Source: Streptomyces sp. ML-6
GTDB taxonomy: Bacteria > Actinomycetota > Actinomycetes > Streptomycetales > Streptomycetaceae
Length of the DNA: 64,000 nucleotides
Assembly: GCF_030116705.1 (NCBI RefSeq)
Contig: NZ_JAOTIK010000001.1
Location: forward strand, 2,882,001-2,946,000
Direction: 5' to 3'
Made by a program: the position numbers and the translations under genes. The notes beneath the pieces are model-generated. The model saw only the letters and a list, made by a program, of their open reading frames with translations. It searched no databases and was not told the origin of the DNA. This document shows, in pieces, positions 36,825 to 47,908 of this stretch. Within the stretch, counting starts at the first letter, position 1, and each line of letters begins with the position of its first letter.

Positions 36825-37799
36825 TTATCCGTTGCCCTCCGCGGCCCTGATGGCGTCCCGGTAGGCGCGGGCCGCGGCCCGCAGCGCGGCCTCGGGGTCG
36901 ATGCCGTCCCGCTCGGCCCGTACGGCCAGGGCGAGGAGCTCGTAGCCGATGCCGTCGCCGGTGGGCGGGGTCACGTCGAGCCCGGCGGTACGGACCCGGG
37001 CGGCCAGTTTCGCCGCGAGCGCCAGCCCCGGCTGGCCGAGCGGCACCCCGTCGGTGACCGATGCGCGCTGCTTCTCGACGGCCTTGGTCCGCAGCCAGTG
37101 CGCGCGCACGTCCTCCGGGGTCTCGGCCGTCTCGTCGCCGAAGACGTGCGGGTGGCGGTGGATCAGCTTCTCGACGAGGGTCGCGGCCACGTCGTCCACG
37201 GAGAACGGCTCCGCTCCATCCCCCGGGCGGCCTTCCTCGGCGATCCGCGCGTGGAAGACCACCTGGAGGAGGACGTCCCCCAGCTCCTCGCGCAGTTCGT
37301 CGCGGTCGCCGTGCTCGATCGCCTCCACCAGCTCGTACGCCTCCTCGATGGCGTACTTGGCGAGGCCCTCGTGGGTCTTGCGCGAGGTCCAGGGGCACTC
37401 GGTCCGGATCCGGTCCATGATCTGGACCAGGTCGAGGAACCGGGCACCCGGCAGGTCGTACGAACCGGGCAGCAGCTCCAGGTCCGGCATCCGCACCCGG
37501 CCCGAACCCGCGAGCCGGGCGAGCCCGTCGGTCAGCGGCCCGGAGCCCTCGCCGCCCGCGAGGACGACCACGCTCCGGCCGCCCGCGCAGGCGTCGACGA
37601 GCTCCTGCGCGGCGGGGTCGGCGTGCTCGACGGCGACGCCCGCCTCGCGCAGGTACGGCAGCTGCGGATGCTCCCGCTCCGCGCAGAGCACCCGGTCGGC
37701 GGCGTGCAGCGCCTGCCAGGCGGGCCAGGACAGGAGTCCGGGCGCGACGCGGTGGCTGGCGGTGAGCAGGACGATACGGCCGGGATCTTCAGCGTTCAC
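36825..37799 (-). CDS. mazG: Nucleoside triphosphate pyrophosphohydrolase (MazG)
   Basis: 324 aa. The MazG catalytic block is in the middle: DRIRTECPWTSRKTHEGL, then the acidic YAIEEAYELVEAIEHGDRDE and LREELGDVLLQVVFHARIAE, whose Glu/Asp residues bind Mg2+. It hydrolyses (d)NTPs to NMP plus pyrophosphate in housecleaning. The N-terminal 110 residues are extra, as in other actinobacterial MazG proteins. It is followed 9 nt later by the P450 start and preceded by the SurA-like gene, probably one operon. Confidence 0.94.
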   Translation of the reverse strand: MNAEDPGRIVLLTASHRVAPGLLSWPAWQALHAADRVLCAEREHPQLPYLREAGVAVEHADPAAQELVDACAGGRSVVVLAGGEGSGPLTDGLARLAGSGRVRMPDLELLPGSYDLPGARFLDLVQIMDRIRTECPWTSRKTHEGLAKYAIEEAYELVEAIEHGDRDELREELGDVLLQVVFHARIAEEGRPGDGAEPFSVDDVAATLVEKLIHRHPHVFGDETAETPEDVRAHWLRTKAVEKQRASVTDGVPLGQPGLALAAKLAARVRTAGLDVTPPTGDGIGYELLALAVRAERDGIDPEAALRAAARAYRDAIRAAEGNG

Positions 37800-37872
37800 C
37801 GTTCGAATCTACTCCGATCGGGCCGGTGGCCGGGCCCCGGCCACCGGACGCCCGGCGCCTGAGGGCCGGGGG

Positions 37873-38523
37873 TCAGACCCCGGCCGCCACGCCTTCGGGC
37901 TTGGTGACCTGGCTGATCCACGGGGCCTTGTAGCCGGCGAGCTGGGTCTGCTTGTCGTCCCAGGTGCCGTAGCGCGGGTTGACGTCGACCCCCAGCTCCT
38001 TCGACGCCTTGCTGAGCGCCTCGCCGACGGCCTGCTGCCCGGCGGGCTGCTGGATGTCGAGGCCGAGCGCCTCGGCCAGCTTCGTCAGCTGGACCTGCTC
38101 GCGGAAGACGGCGTCGATCTGGCCGGGGGCGACCCAGCTCTGCCGGAGCATCACCGTGCGCAGCCGGGCCTCTCCCCCGGACTGGTCCGCCGCCTCCTTG
38201 CGCAGCTGCTGGATCTCGTTGCGGGTGACGGTGACGCCGGCGTCCTTCGCGGCCCGGTCCAGCACCTTGTCGAAGATGATGCCGTGCAGCTTGGCCCGGC
38301 TGAGCTGGCCGGACTTGTCGATGAGCTGGGAGGCGTCCGGCGCGCCGCGCTGGGCCTCGCGCACGGCCGCCACCTGGCTCTGCAGCGCGGACACCTCGAT
38401 CCGGTCCCCGCCGACGACGGCGGCGGCGCCCGGGTGGGTCTCGCCGCCGCAGGCGGTCAGGAGTGGGACGCCGGCGAGGAGGGCGGCGGAGACGGTGAGC
38501 GCGGTGCGGCGGCGGCGGTGCAA
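37873..38523 (-). CDS. SurA-N-domain lipoprotein chaperone-like
   Basis: 216 aa. A type II signal peptide with lipobox LLTAC (Cys at about residue 25) marks a lipoprotein. The mature part has a SurA_N-type fold (GGDRIEVSALQSQVAAVREA, then HGIIFDKVLDRAAKDAGVTV) but no PPIase domain. Likely a periplasmic-face chaperone for secreted proteins. An 18-bp inverted repeat (38544-38561) is 21 nt upstream of the start. Confidence 0.88.
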   Translation of the reverse strand: MHRRRRTALTVSAALLAGVPLLTACGGETHPGAAAVVGGDRIEVSALQSQVAAVREAQRGAPDASQLIDKSGQLSRAKLHGIIFDKVLDRAAKDAGVTVTRNEIQQLRKEAADQSGGEARLRTVMLRQSWVAPGQIDAVFREQVQLTKLAEALGLDIQQPAGQQAVGEALSKASKELGVDVNPRYGTWDDKQTQLAGYKAPWISQVTKPEGVAAGV

Positions 38524-38543
38524 AGGAACCTCCCGGGGAGACT

Positions 38544-38561
38544 TTGTGCATCAGTGCACAA
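38544..38561. promoter_or_regulatory. 18-bp inverted repeat upstream of the SurA-like gene
   Basis: TTGTGCA (38544-38550), TCAG, TGCACAA (38555-38561): perfect arms. The GTG-N8-CAC spacing equals that of Crp-family sites. It overlaps the likely promoter of the SurA-mazG-P450 operon. Confidence 0.5.
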
Positions 38562-38680
38562 GACCTTGCGGTGATCGATGGTAGGCAGTGGAGATGGCTG
38601 GGGCCACCGATTCGACCAACGATTCGGAAGGAGTTGGGGATGTGGGCCCGCGCGGCGCCGTCCGGGCCGGGCGGTGCGGT

Positions 38681-39082
38681 TCAGGGCACGCGCCGGGGCA
38701 CGGACTCCCCGGGGTCCGGTCGCAGCATGATCGTGCGCGAGACGACGAAGGTGATCGGGATGGCCGCCACCGCCGCGACCAGCGGCGCGTACCGGTCGTC
38801 GAACCCGGCGAGGTCCACCAGCAGATAGACGCCGCCGGTCGTGAGGACGAAGTTGGCGAGGTTGGTGAGCGGGAAGAGCAGGAACTTCCGCCAGGTGGGG
38901 CGGGTCCGGTAGGTGAACCAGGAGTTCAGGAAGAAGGAGCCGGTCATGCTCAGCAGGAACGCCACCACATGGGCGGCGATGTACGGCAGACCGTTCAGCA
39001 GCAGGAGGTAGCAGCCGTAGTACGTGCCGGTGTTCACCGCTCCCACGAGGGCGAACCGGGCCATCTGTGCCGGGACCGTCAT
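38681..39082 (-). CDS. GtrA-family membrane protein
   Basis: 133 aa with four transmembrane helices (FALVGAVNTGTYYGCYLLLL, AHVVAFLLSMTGSFFLNSWF, LTNLANFVLTTGGVYLLVDL, VAAVAAIPITFVVSRTIML). GtrA/GtcA proteins are thought to flip polyprenyl-phosphate sugars made by a GT2 partner across the membrane. The ATG at 39082 overlaps the GT2 stop (ATGA), giving a tightly coupled pair. With the divergent YfhO-like protein it completes a three-component glycosylation set. Confidence 0.9.
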   Translation of the reverse strand: MTVPAQMARFALVGAVNTGTYYGCYLLLLNGLPYIAAHVVAFLLSMTGSFFLNSWFTYRTRPTWRKFLLFPLTNLANFVLTTGGVYLLVDLAGFDDRYAPLVAAVAAIPITFVVSRTIMLRPDPGESVPRRVP

Positions 39083-40047
39083 CGGCGTACGAACTCCTGG
39101 GGTTCCCGTGTCCGGTGCGGCGCCGCCGTGGTGGTGTTCGTGGCCTTGACCAGGAAGTGCGGGCGCCTCTTCACCTCGTAGTAGATGCGGCCGACGTACT
39201 CGCCGACCACTCCGAGCATCACCATCTGAACCCCGGCGAGCGCGGTGACCACGACGAGAAGCGTGACATATCCGGGGGTCTCCACTCCCTTCACCAGTGC
39301 GACACCGACGATCCACGCCGCGTGGACGAGGGCCACGGACAGCAGCAGCATGCCCAGGTGGAGCGCCGCCCGCAGCGGCTTGTTGTTGAAGGAGAGCAGC
39401 CCGTCGAGCCCGTAGTTGAGGAGCTTCCCGAAGGTCCAGGCGGAACGCCCCTGCTCCCGGACGGCGTTCTCGTATTCGAAGGTCGTCGTGCGGAATCCGA
39501 CCCAGGCGAAGAGGCCCTTGGAGAAGCGGTTGTACTCGGTGAGCTCCAGTAACGCGTCGACGGTGCGGCGGGACAGCAGCCGGAAGTCCCCGACGCCGTC
39601 GACCAGCTCCACGTCCACCAGCCGGTTGATCAGCCAGTAGTAGGCGCGGGCGGTGACGGTGCGGGTGACGCGGTCGCCCGTGCGGGTGCGGCGGGCGATC
39701 ACCTGGTCGTGGCCCCGCTCGTACTCGTCGAGCATCCGGCCCACCAGCTCGGGCGGGTGCTGGAGGTCGGCGTCCATGATGACGACGGCGTCGCCCTCGG
39801 CATGCCGGAGACCGGCCAGCATGGCGGCCTCCTTGCCGAAGTTCCGGCTGAAGGAGACGTAGCGGACCCTCGGGTCGACGGCGGCCAGCTCCTGGAGGAT
39901 CGCCAGGGTCCGGTCCGCACTGCCGTCGTCGACGTACACCAGCTGGAACTCGGGCCCCAGCCGGGCCATCTCCTCCGTGACGCGCTCATGGAAGCGTTCG
40001 AGGATCTCCTCCTCGTCGAAGCAGGGCACCACCAGCGAGATCAGCAC
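39079..40047 (-). CDS. GT2 polyprenyl-phosphate glycosyltransferase (GtrB/CsbB type), TTA codon
   Basis: 322 aa. GT-A domain at about residues 1-230 with ISLVVPCFDEEEILERFHER, VYVDDGSADRTLAILQEL and the metal motif VIMDADLQHPPELV. Two C-terminal transmembrane helices follow (LGMLLLSVALVHAAWIVGVA and VTALAGVQMVMLGVVGEYVG). These enzymes load a sugar onto undecaprenyl phosphate at the cytoplasmic face. A leucine TTA codon at 39552-39550 (VDALLEL) places translation under bldA. It precedes and overlaps gtrA and is divergent from the YfhO-like gene. Confidence 0.93.
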   Translation of the reverse strand: MLISLVVPCFDEEEILERFHERVTEEMARLGPEFQLVYVDDGSADRTLAILQELAAVDPRVRYVSFSRNFGKEAAMLAGLRHAEGDAVVIMDADLQHPPELVGRMLDEYERGHDQVIARRTRTGDRVTRTVTARAYYWLINRLVDVELVDGVGDFRLLSRRTVDALLELTEYNRFSKGLFAWVGFRTTTFEYENAVREQGRSAWTFGKLLNYGLDGLLSFNNKPLRAALHLGMLLLSVALVHAAWIVGVALVKGVETPGYVTLLVVVTALAGVQMVMLGVVGEYVGRIYYEVKRRPHFLVKATNTTTAAPHRTREPQEFVRR

Positions 40048-40170
40048 AGAAGTACACCAGCCGGTGCATGTGTCGGAACCTGTCGCTCCTCATGGCCGAC
40101 GGGCATCCATTGCGTGAACTGCCTTGCCCCGTAACGGATTTGCTTGCCCGAAGCTGGCATATTCCCGCGT

Positions 40171-43014
40171 ATGCCGACTTCCCGTCCCCGTCCCCGTCCC
40201 CGTCCGCGTGCGGTCGCGCTCGCCGCGCTGCTCGCCGTCGTCGCCGTCTGCTCCGGCGATGCCCTGGCGCGCGCCTTCCCGTTCGGGCACCACACGCGGA
40301 GCGTCAACGACCTGGGCAACCAGTTCGTGCCGTTCCACGCCCGGCTGTGGGACCTGCTGCACGGCAACGCGGACGGCGGGGTGCTGCTCAACTGGTCGTC
40401 CGGGTACGGGACGAGCTTCCTGCCGGACCTCGGCACCTATTTGACCAGCCCGTTCGCCCTGCTCGTGGGGGTCTTCCCGCGCGACCGGATCGATCTCGCG
40501 GTCTATGTGGTGACGGTCCTGAAGACGGCGTCGTCGGCGGCGCTCATGACCCTGTTGCTGCTGACGCTGCGCGGCGGGCGGTGGTGGGCGGCGGGGATGC
40601 TCGGCGGTTCGTACGCACTGTGCGGCTGGTCCCTCGCCGAGGCGTCGTACAACCCGATGTGGCTGGACGGCCTGATCGCGCTGCCCGTCCTCTGTCTGGC
40701 CGCCGAGTGGGCGCGCACGGGACGGCGGCCCGTCGCCGCGCCGCTGCTCGTCGCGGTGATGTGGGTGGCCAACTTCTACACCGCCTACATGGCGACGCTC
40801 GGCGCGGCGCTGGTGCTGGCGGCGCGGCTGTTCACCGAGCGGGACGACCGGCGGACGGCGGTCCGGGCGCTGGGGCGCGCGGCCCGCGCGGTCGTACTGG
40901 GCATCGGGCTCTCGGCGCCCGTCCTGGTCCCCGTGTACCTGGGGACGAAGCACGCGTACCCCGGTTGGGACCGGCCGTTCGCGGCCGCCGGCTGGTCCGA
41001 CGTGCTCGCCCGGCTGCTGCCCGCCACGTACACCTTCTTCACCCCGGCGCTCTTCCTCGGCACCGGCACCCTGCTCCTGGCGTGCGCCCTGGCCTTCCAG
41101 CGGGCCGTGCCGGGGCGCGAGCGGTGGACGTGGGCGGGGCTGGCGGCGGGCGTCGCGCTGTCGTTGCAGTGGGAGCCCACGCACCTGCTGTGGCACGCCT
41201 TCGCCACGCCCAACGGCAGCCCGTACCGGCAGACGTTCGTGCTGGCCGGGCTGGTGGTGATCGCCGCCTGGGTCTCGGTCGCGCACGGCCTGCCCGACCG
41301 GCGGGCACTGGCGGGCGGGTGCGCGGTACTGGCGCCGGTCGCGGCCGGGGCCGGTCTCAGCGCCCTGATCACGCAGTGGACGTACCCGCTGTTCGCGGCC
41401 GGGCTGGTGGCGTCGCTGGGGGCGCTGCTCCTGGCCGGGCGCGGCCGGCGGTGGACGGTGCCGGCCGTGGTGCTGCTGATCGGCGCGCAGGCCGGGCAGG
41501 CCGCCACGACCACCGCGTTCGTCGACCGGGCGCGGCTGAACCGGCTGGACCACTACGCGCCCTGGGGCGAGCGGCAGCAGGCGCAGGCGGACGTGGTCGC
41601 GGGCGCCGACGAATGGCCGCGCACCCGCACGGACCCGGGCCGGGAGCAGACCACCACCAACGACCCGCTGCTGCTGGGCGGACAGGGCGGCGCGTACTAC
41701 AGCAGCCACACGCCCGCCGTGCTGACCGACACCATGCGGGCGCTCGGCGCGGGCTGGACGTCCAACGGCCGGGCCGTGCAGAGCCTCGACAACCCGGTCA
41801 CGGACGCGATCTTCTCGGTCGGCGCCCGGGTGCACCGGCCGCGCGACCCGTACCAGGCGTGGAACGCCCCGGACGACCGGCCGGTGACGGTGGAACGTGC
41901 CCCGGTGCCGCCGCTGGTGACGGTGCGTCCGCCGGGGAAGCCGGTGCCGTACGGCCGGTCGCCGTTCCGGAACCAGGAGAAGCTGCTCGGTTCGCGGGTC
42001 TACACGGTGCCGGGGACCGCGCTGCGCGCGGCGGGGGGCGGCGCGGTCGCGGACCGGGGCACGGACGACTACGGGGTGGGGCGCGGGACGTACACGCTGA
42101 CCGCCACCTGTCCGGCGGGCACGGAGGCGTATCTGTGGGCGCCCGGCCTGTTCGGTTCGGCGCGGCTCGGTACGGCACAGCTCGACTCGGCGCGGTCCGG
42201 CGGCGGTTCGGCGCGGCTCGGCAGCGGCTCGGCGCGGTCCGGCGGCGGTTCGGAGGAGGTCTGGTTCAAGGGGAAGCTGCCGGCCAAGCGCGCCCCGGTG
42301 CAGCGGCTGGGCACGGTGGGCGGGGACGGGGCGGTGCGGGTGACGCTGACCTCCACGCGCGCGGGGACCGTGCCGCACGGGGCGGTCGGCTGCCTGGACC
42401 GGGCCCGGCTGGCCGCCGCCGTCGCGGAACTGCGGCGCACCGGCGCGAACGCCGTGCACGTCACCGCGGACGGCGTCCGGGCGGAACTGCCGGCCGGCTC
42501 CTCGGGAACGGTGGTCCTCGCCGCGCCCCGGATCGCGGGCTGGCGCTGCCAGGGCCGGCCCGCCGACGACTACCTGGGCCTGGTCGCCGTCCCGGTGCCC
42601 GCCGACGGCACCCCCGTCAGCTGTACGTTCCGGCCCCCCGGCCTGCGGGCCGGCCTGGCGGCGGGGGCGGGTTCGCTCGCCGTGCTCGTGGCCACCGGGG
42701 CGGTACTCGCGTACCGGCGGCGGACGGGAGCGGGTGCAGGTGCGGAGACCGGCACGGGCGCAGGCGCGGGAGCGGGTGCGGAGACCGGGACGGGGACAGG
42801 TACGGGTGCGGAGGCGGAGACCGGGACGGGGACAGGTACGGGTGCGGAGGCGGAGACCGGGACGGGGACAGGTACGGGTGCGGAGGCGGAGACCGGGACG
42901 GGGACAGGTACGGGTGCGGAGGCGGAGACCGGGACGGGGACAGGTACGGGTGCGGAGGCGGAGACCGGCACCGGGGCGCGCGCCGGGCGGCCGGAGGCCG
43001 TGCACGCCTCCTGA
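40171..43014 (+). CDS. YfhO-family membrane protein (GT-C-like)
   Basis: 947 aa. Multi-spanning membrane protein with about a dozen transmembrane helices in residues 10-480. It has the YfhO N-terminal pattern [20 protein letters not shown] and [21 protein letters not shown] large extracytoplasmic region follows at about residues 490-830. YfhO proteins transfer sugars from polyprenyl carriers to wall polymers. The ATG at 40171 has no clear ribosome site; a CATATT 7 nt before it suggests a possible leaderless start. Two low-complexity features are odd: a Ser/Gly/Ala/Arg repeat near residue 670-695 and a 12-residue tandem repeat ([12 protein letters not shown]) in the cytoplasmic tail. Confidence 0.88.
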   Translation: MPTSRPRPRPRPRAVALAALLAVVAVCSGDALARAFPFGHHTRSVNDLGNQFVPFHARLWDLLHGNADGGVLLNWSSGYGTSFLPDLGTYLTSPFALLVGVFPRDRIDLAVYVVTVLKTASSAALMTLLLLTLRGGRWWAAGMLGGSYALCGWSLAEASYNPMWLDGLIALPVLCLAAEWARTGRRPVAAPLLVAVMWVANFYTAYMATLGAALVLAARLFTERDDRRTAVRALGRAARAVVLGIGLSAPVLVPVYLGTKHAYPGWDRPFAAAGWSDVLARLLPATYTFFTPALFLGTGTLLLACALAFQRAVPGRERWTWAGLAAGVALSLQWEPTHLLWHAFATPNGSPYRQTFVLAGLVVIAAWVSVAHGLPDRRALAGGCAVLAPVAAGAGLSALITQWTYPLFAAGLVASLGALLLAGRGRRWTVPAVVLLIGAQAGQAATTTAFVDRARLNRLDHYAPWGERQQAQADVVAGADEWPRTRTDPGREQTTTNDPLLLGGQGGAYYSSHTPAVLTDTMRALGAGWTSNGRAVQSLDNPVTDAIFSVGARVHRPRDPYQAWNAPDDRPVTVERAPVPPLVTVRPPGKPVPYGRSPFRNQEKLLGSRVYTVPGTALRAAGGGAVADRGTDDYGVGRGTYTLTATCPAGTEAYLWAPGLFGSARLGTAQLDSARSGGGSARLGSGSARSGGGSEEVWFKGKLPAKRAPVQRLGTVGGDGAVRVTLTSTRAGTVPHGAVGCLDRARLAAAVAELRRTGANAVHVTADGVRAELPAGSSGTVVLAAPRIAGWRCQGRPADDYLGLVAVPVPADGTPVSCTFRPPGLRAGLAAGAGSLAVLVATGAVLAYRRRTGAGAGAETGTGAGAGAGAETGTGTGTGAEAETGTGTGTGAEAETGTGTGTGAEAETGTGTGTGAEAETGTGTGTGAEAETGTGARAGRPEAVHAS
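42781..42960 (+). repeat. Five exact 36-bp tandem repeats inside the YfhO-like gene
   Basis: Units start at 42781, 42817, 42853, 42889 and 42925 and encode [12 protein letters not shown]. Divergent copies precede it (42730-42780). The length is a multiple of three, so copy-number change keeps the frame. Confidence 0.95.
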
Positions 43015-43063
43015 CGGCCGTGCTGCGGGAGGGGCGGGCCCGGGCATCTCCGGCGGCCTCGGA

Positions 43064-44662
43064 TCAGCCGCCCCCGACCTCCGCCTGACGGTCCAGCCGG
43101 CGGCGGATCTCCACCGGCAGCGGGTGATGCGGGCCGTAGACCCGCTCGGTGTCGTACAGCAGCGCCTGGAGCTGGGAGCGTGCCGCCGCGTGGTCGCCGA
43201 CCGCGAGCAGCAGATGGCCGATGCGGTTGCGGATCTCGAAGGCGCGGGCCGGGTCGCCGCCCGTGACGTACTGGTTCTCGTAGTACGGGAGGACCGCGCG
43301 GTACTCCGCGAGCGCGGCGGCCGGTTCGCCGAGCTGCTCCAGGCACTGGGCGGCGTCGTGGCGGAACTGGAGCGTCTGCGCGTCGGCCGGGCCCGCCTCG
43401 GCCGCGCGGTCATCGGCGAGGCGGCGCAGCTCGGGCAGGGCGCGGCGGTACTGCCCGTCGTCCATCAGCGTGGCCGCGTACTGCTTGCGCAGGATGCGGA
43501 CCACGGCGGAGTCCTCGCCGTGCTGTTCGGCCGCGACCGGGAGGATCGAGCCGAGGATGTCCACGGCCTGGGTGATGCGGCCCTCGCCGAGCAGCTTCTT
43601 GACGTCGTCGACGGCGGCGGCCACATCGGGCCGGCCGGTCGCCGGGGCAGGCGGGGCCGGGGGCGGGGGCGGGGCGGCGGCCCGGTCGGGCCACGGGGCG
43701 TGCGGACGCAGGAAGGGCCGGGTCGGGTCGAGCGGCCCGACGGGAACGCCGGCGCCCCAGGAACCACTGCTCCAGGAACCACTGTTCCGGGGATCGGTGT
43801 TCCAGGGACCGGTTTTCCAGGAGGGGAGCATCGGGGCGAGGTGCTCGTACACCTCCTGGGCGCCGGACGGGCGGTGCTGCGGGTCCTTGGCCAGCAGGCG
43901 CAGCACCAGCGTTTCCAGGGGCTCGGGGATGTCCGGCCTGATCCGGCGGACCGGGACCGGCGGCTCGTAGAGGTGGCGGTGCAGCACGCCGAGGGCGGTG
44001 GAACCCGCGAACGGCACGTCACCGCTGAGGAGTTCGTGGAGGAGCACGCCAAGTGCGTACAGGTCGGTGTACGGGCCGACGGCGCCGCCCATCGCCTGTT
44101 CGGGGGCCATGTAGGCCGGGGAGCCGATCGGCGAACCGGTGTGGGTGAGGCGGGTGGTGTCGGTGTCCAGGACCGAGGCGACGCCGAGGTCGAGGACGGT
44201 GACGGTGCCGTCCGGACGGACCATCACGTTGCGGGGCTTGAGGTCGCGGTGGACGATCGGCACCGCGTGCACGGCGCCCAGGACGGCGCAGAGCTGGGCG
44301 GCGACCGAGACGGACCACTGCCAGGGGTACGGGTCGTGCTCGGCGAGGTGGTCGGCGAGGTCCGCGCCCTCGACGTACTGCATGACGAGGAACAGGTCCT
44401 CGCCGTCGCTGCCCGCGTCGTGGACGGTGACCAGGCCCGGGTGGTCGACCTGGGCGGTGACCCGGCACTCGCGGACGAAGCGGCGGCGCAGCTCGTCCGC
44501 GGCCTCGGCGGCGACGGGTCCGGTGACCCGGTCGGGGCGGAGCAGCTTCACCGCGACGCGGCGGTCCAGGCGTTGGTCGTAGGCCGTCCAGACCTGGCCC
44601 ATGCCGCCCTGGCCGAGGATGGTCGCCAGTTGGTACCGCCCGCCGATGAGGCGTCCGTTCAC
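43064..44662 (-). CDS. Ser/Thr protein kinase (PASTA-less, TPR-like tail)
   Basis: 532 aa. Kinase domain at residues 9-270: P-loop GQGGMGQVW, catalytic Lys39 in [19 protein letters not shown] in place of the usual DFG, and APEQAMGG. A Trp/Ser/Pro-rich linker (residues 285-350) is followed by a TPR-like helical C-terminal domain (residues 370-530). There is no transmembrane helix, so it is cytoplasmic. The GTG start at 44662 overlaps the stop of the upstream membrane-protein gene (GTGA); the two are probably a unit. Confidence 0.93.
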   Translation of the reverse strand: MNGRLIGGRYQLATILGQGGMGQVWTAYDQRLDRRVAVKLLRPDRVTGPVAAEAADELRRRFVRECRVTAQVDHPGLVTVHDAGSDGEDLFLVMQYVEGADLADHLAEHDPYPWQWSVSVAAQLCAVLGAVHAVPIVHRDLKPRNVMVRPDGTVTVLDLGVASVLDTDTTRLTHTGSPIGSPAYMAPEQAMGGAVGPYTDLYALGVLLHELLSGDVPFAGSTALGVLHRHLYEPPVPVRRIRPDIPEPLETLVLRLLAKDPQHRPSGAQEVYEHLAPMLPSWKTGPWNTDPRNSGSWSSGSWGAGVPVGPLDPTRPFLRPHAPWPDRAAAPPPPPAPPAPATGRPDVAAAVDDVKKLLGEGRITQAVDILGSILPVAAEQHGEDSAVVRILRKQYAATLMDDGQYRRALPELRRLADDRAAEAGPADAQTLQFRHDAAQCLEQLGEPAAALAEYRAVLPYYENQYVTGGDPARAFEIRNRIGHLLLAVGDHAAARSQLQALLYDTERVYGPHHPLPVEIRRRLDRQAEVGGG

Positions 44663-45378
44663 CGCCCCTCCTCCTTACGGAGGTAGTCGCTCAGTTCGTC
44701 CAGTTCGGCGCGGACCTGGTCGATGCGCTGGGGCTGGAGGTGGGGCTGCGAGGTCGGGCTCGGGCTCGGCTGCGGCTGCGGGGGCCGCTGAACCACCGGC
44801 CCCTGCTGGACCACCGGGGTCTGATGGATCCTCGGGTCCTGCCCGGTCGGTCGCAGCGGCCCGTACGGCTGCGACTGTGGCGGTGATTGCGGTTGTGGCT
44901 GTGGCTGCTGCGCGGCGAGTGGGGGCGGTGACTGCACGGGGTGCGGGGCGAGCGCCGGGCCCGGCGTCCCCGCCGGCACCGTGGTCGCGTACGCGTACCC
45001 CGGCGCCGCGTACCCGCCCACGAGGTGCTGCTTCGTCAGCCGGTCGTAGTACTGGATGTCCCCGACGTAGTAGTGCGTGATCGCGCCCGCCATCACCAGC
45101 ATGAGCAGCGTGATGAGGATGCCGTCGGTGGTGGTGGGCTCGTCGTTGCCCTCCCTGCCGATGATCGGCAGGAGCACGCACACGAACACGAACCCGGCCC
45201 CGGTGAGCCACCAGTCGAGGGCCCGGCGGCGCACGATCGCGAGGCGGAGCAGCGGGGTCCACAGCAGCAGCCCGAGCGAGCACACCGGGAGCACGGTGAA
45301 CAGCACGCGCATCGAGACGATCCAGGCCCTGCTGGGAACCCGGCGCGGCGGCGTCGGCGGATGACCCGGGGCGTACAT
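44659..45378 (-). CDS. Membrane protein with Gln/Pro-rich cytoplasmic region
   Basis: 239 aa from the ATG at 45378 (MYAPGHPPTPPRRVP), GGAG upstream. Two to three hydrophobic helices in residues 15-110 (VLFTVLPVCSLGLLLWTPLL; GILITLLMLVMAGAITHYYV), then a Pro/Gln-rich stretch (QPQPQPQSPPQSQP) and a C-terminal helix RIDQVRAELDELSDYLRKEE. It overlaps the kinase start by 4 nt. Context suggests it is a partner or substrate of the kinase. Confidence 0.8.
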   Translation of the reverse strand: MYAPGHPPTPPRRVPSRAWIVSMRVLFTVLPVCSLGLLLWTPLLRLAIVRRRALDWWLTGAGFVFVCVLLPIIGREGNDEPTTTDGILITLLMLVMAGAITHYYVGDIQYYDRLTKQHLVGGYAAPGYAYATTVPAGTPGPALAPHPVQSPPPLAAQQPQPQPQSPPQSQPYGPLRPTGQDPRIHQTPVVQQGPVVQRPPQPQPSPSPTSQPHLQPQRIDQVRAELDELSDYLRKEEGR

Positions 45379-45498
45379 GGCTGCTCCTGGAGACCTGGTC
45401 GTTGAAGATTCCGTGCACGCACTCGCGCGCGCAGATCCGAGCGTAAGGGGCGACAACGACGGTCCGCCCCGAGTGGTACCGAACCGTTGTGCTTCGGA

Positions 45499-47655
<2,157 letters not shown>

Positions 47656-47798
47656 TGGCTGTCTCCCTGGTCCTGGCGTCGGTCGTGGCGCTCGTCCCGG
47701 TACCGGCGGCTGGTCCCGGCACCGGTTCGTCGTTGTCGGCGAGCATACCGACCCGTTCACGAGACACCGATTCACAGCGTGCATCAACCACTCCATCA

Positions 47799-47836
47799 TG
47801 AACCGTGTTGACTCGGTTCACAAGCTCTGCTGTTAT
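47799..47836 (+). promoter_or_regulatory. Promoter with overlapping operator before the DUF4190 gene
   Basis: TTGACT (47808-47813), 17 nt, TGTTAT (47831-47836) gives a near-consensus promoter 66-100 nt upstream of the start at 47909. TGAACCG (47799-47805) and CGGTTCA (47814-47820) are inverted around the -35. It lies between the MTase-like gene and this gene, which are divergent. Confidence 0.6.
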
Positions 47837-47908
47837 TGACCCGTCGCTGCAACAGAGCGATGCACGGAACCGCTCACCACTCATCTGCTTTTGCCGGAGG
47901 GCACAGCC

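Noticed and set aside
42781..42960. Regular 36-bp repeats as a possible CRISPR array
   Set aside because: No spacers between units, no cas genes, and the units are an in-frame coding repeat.
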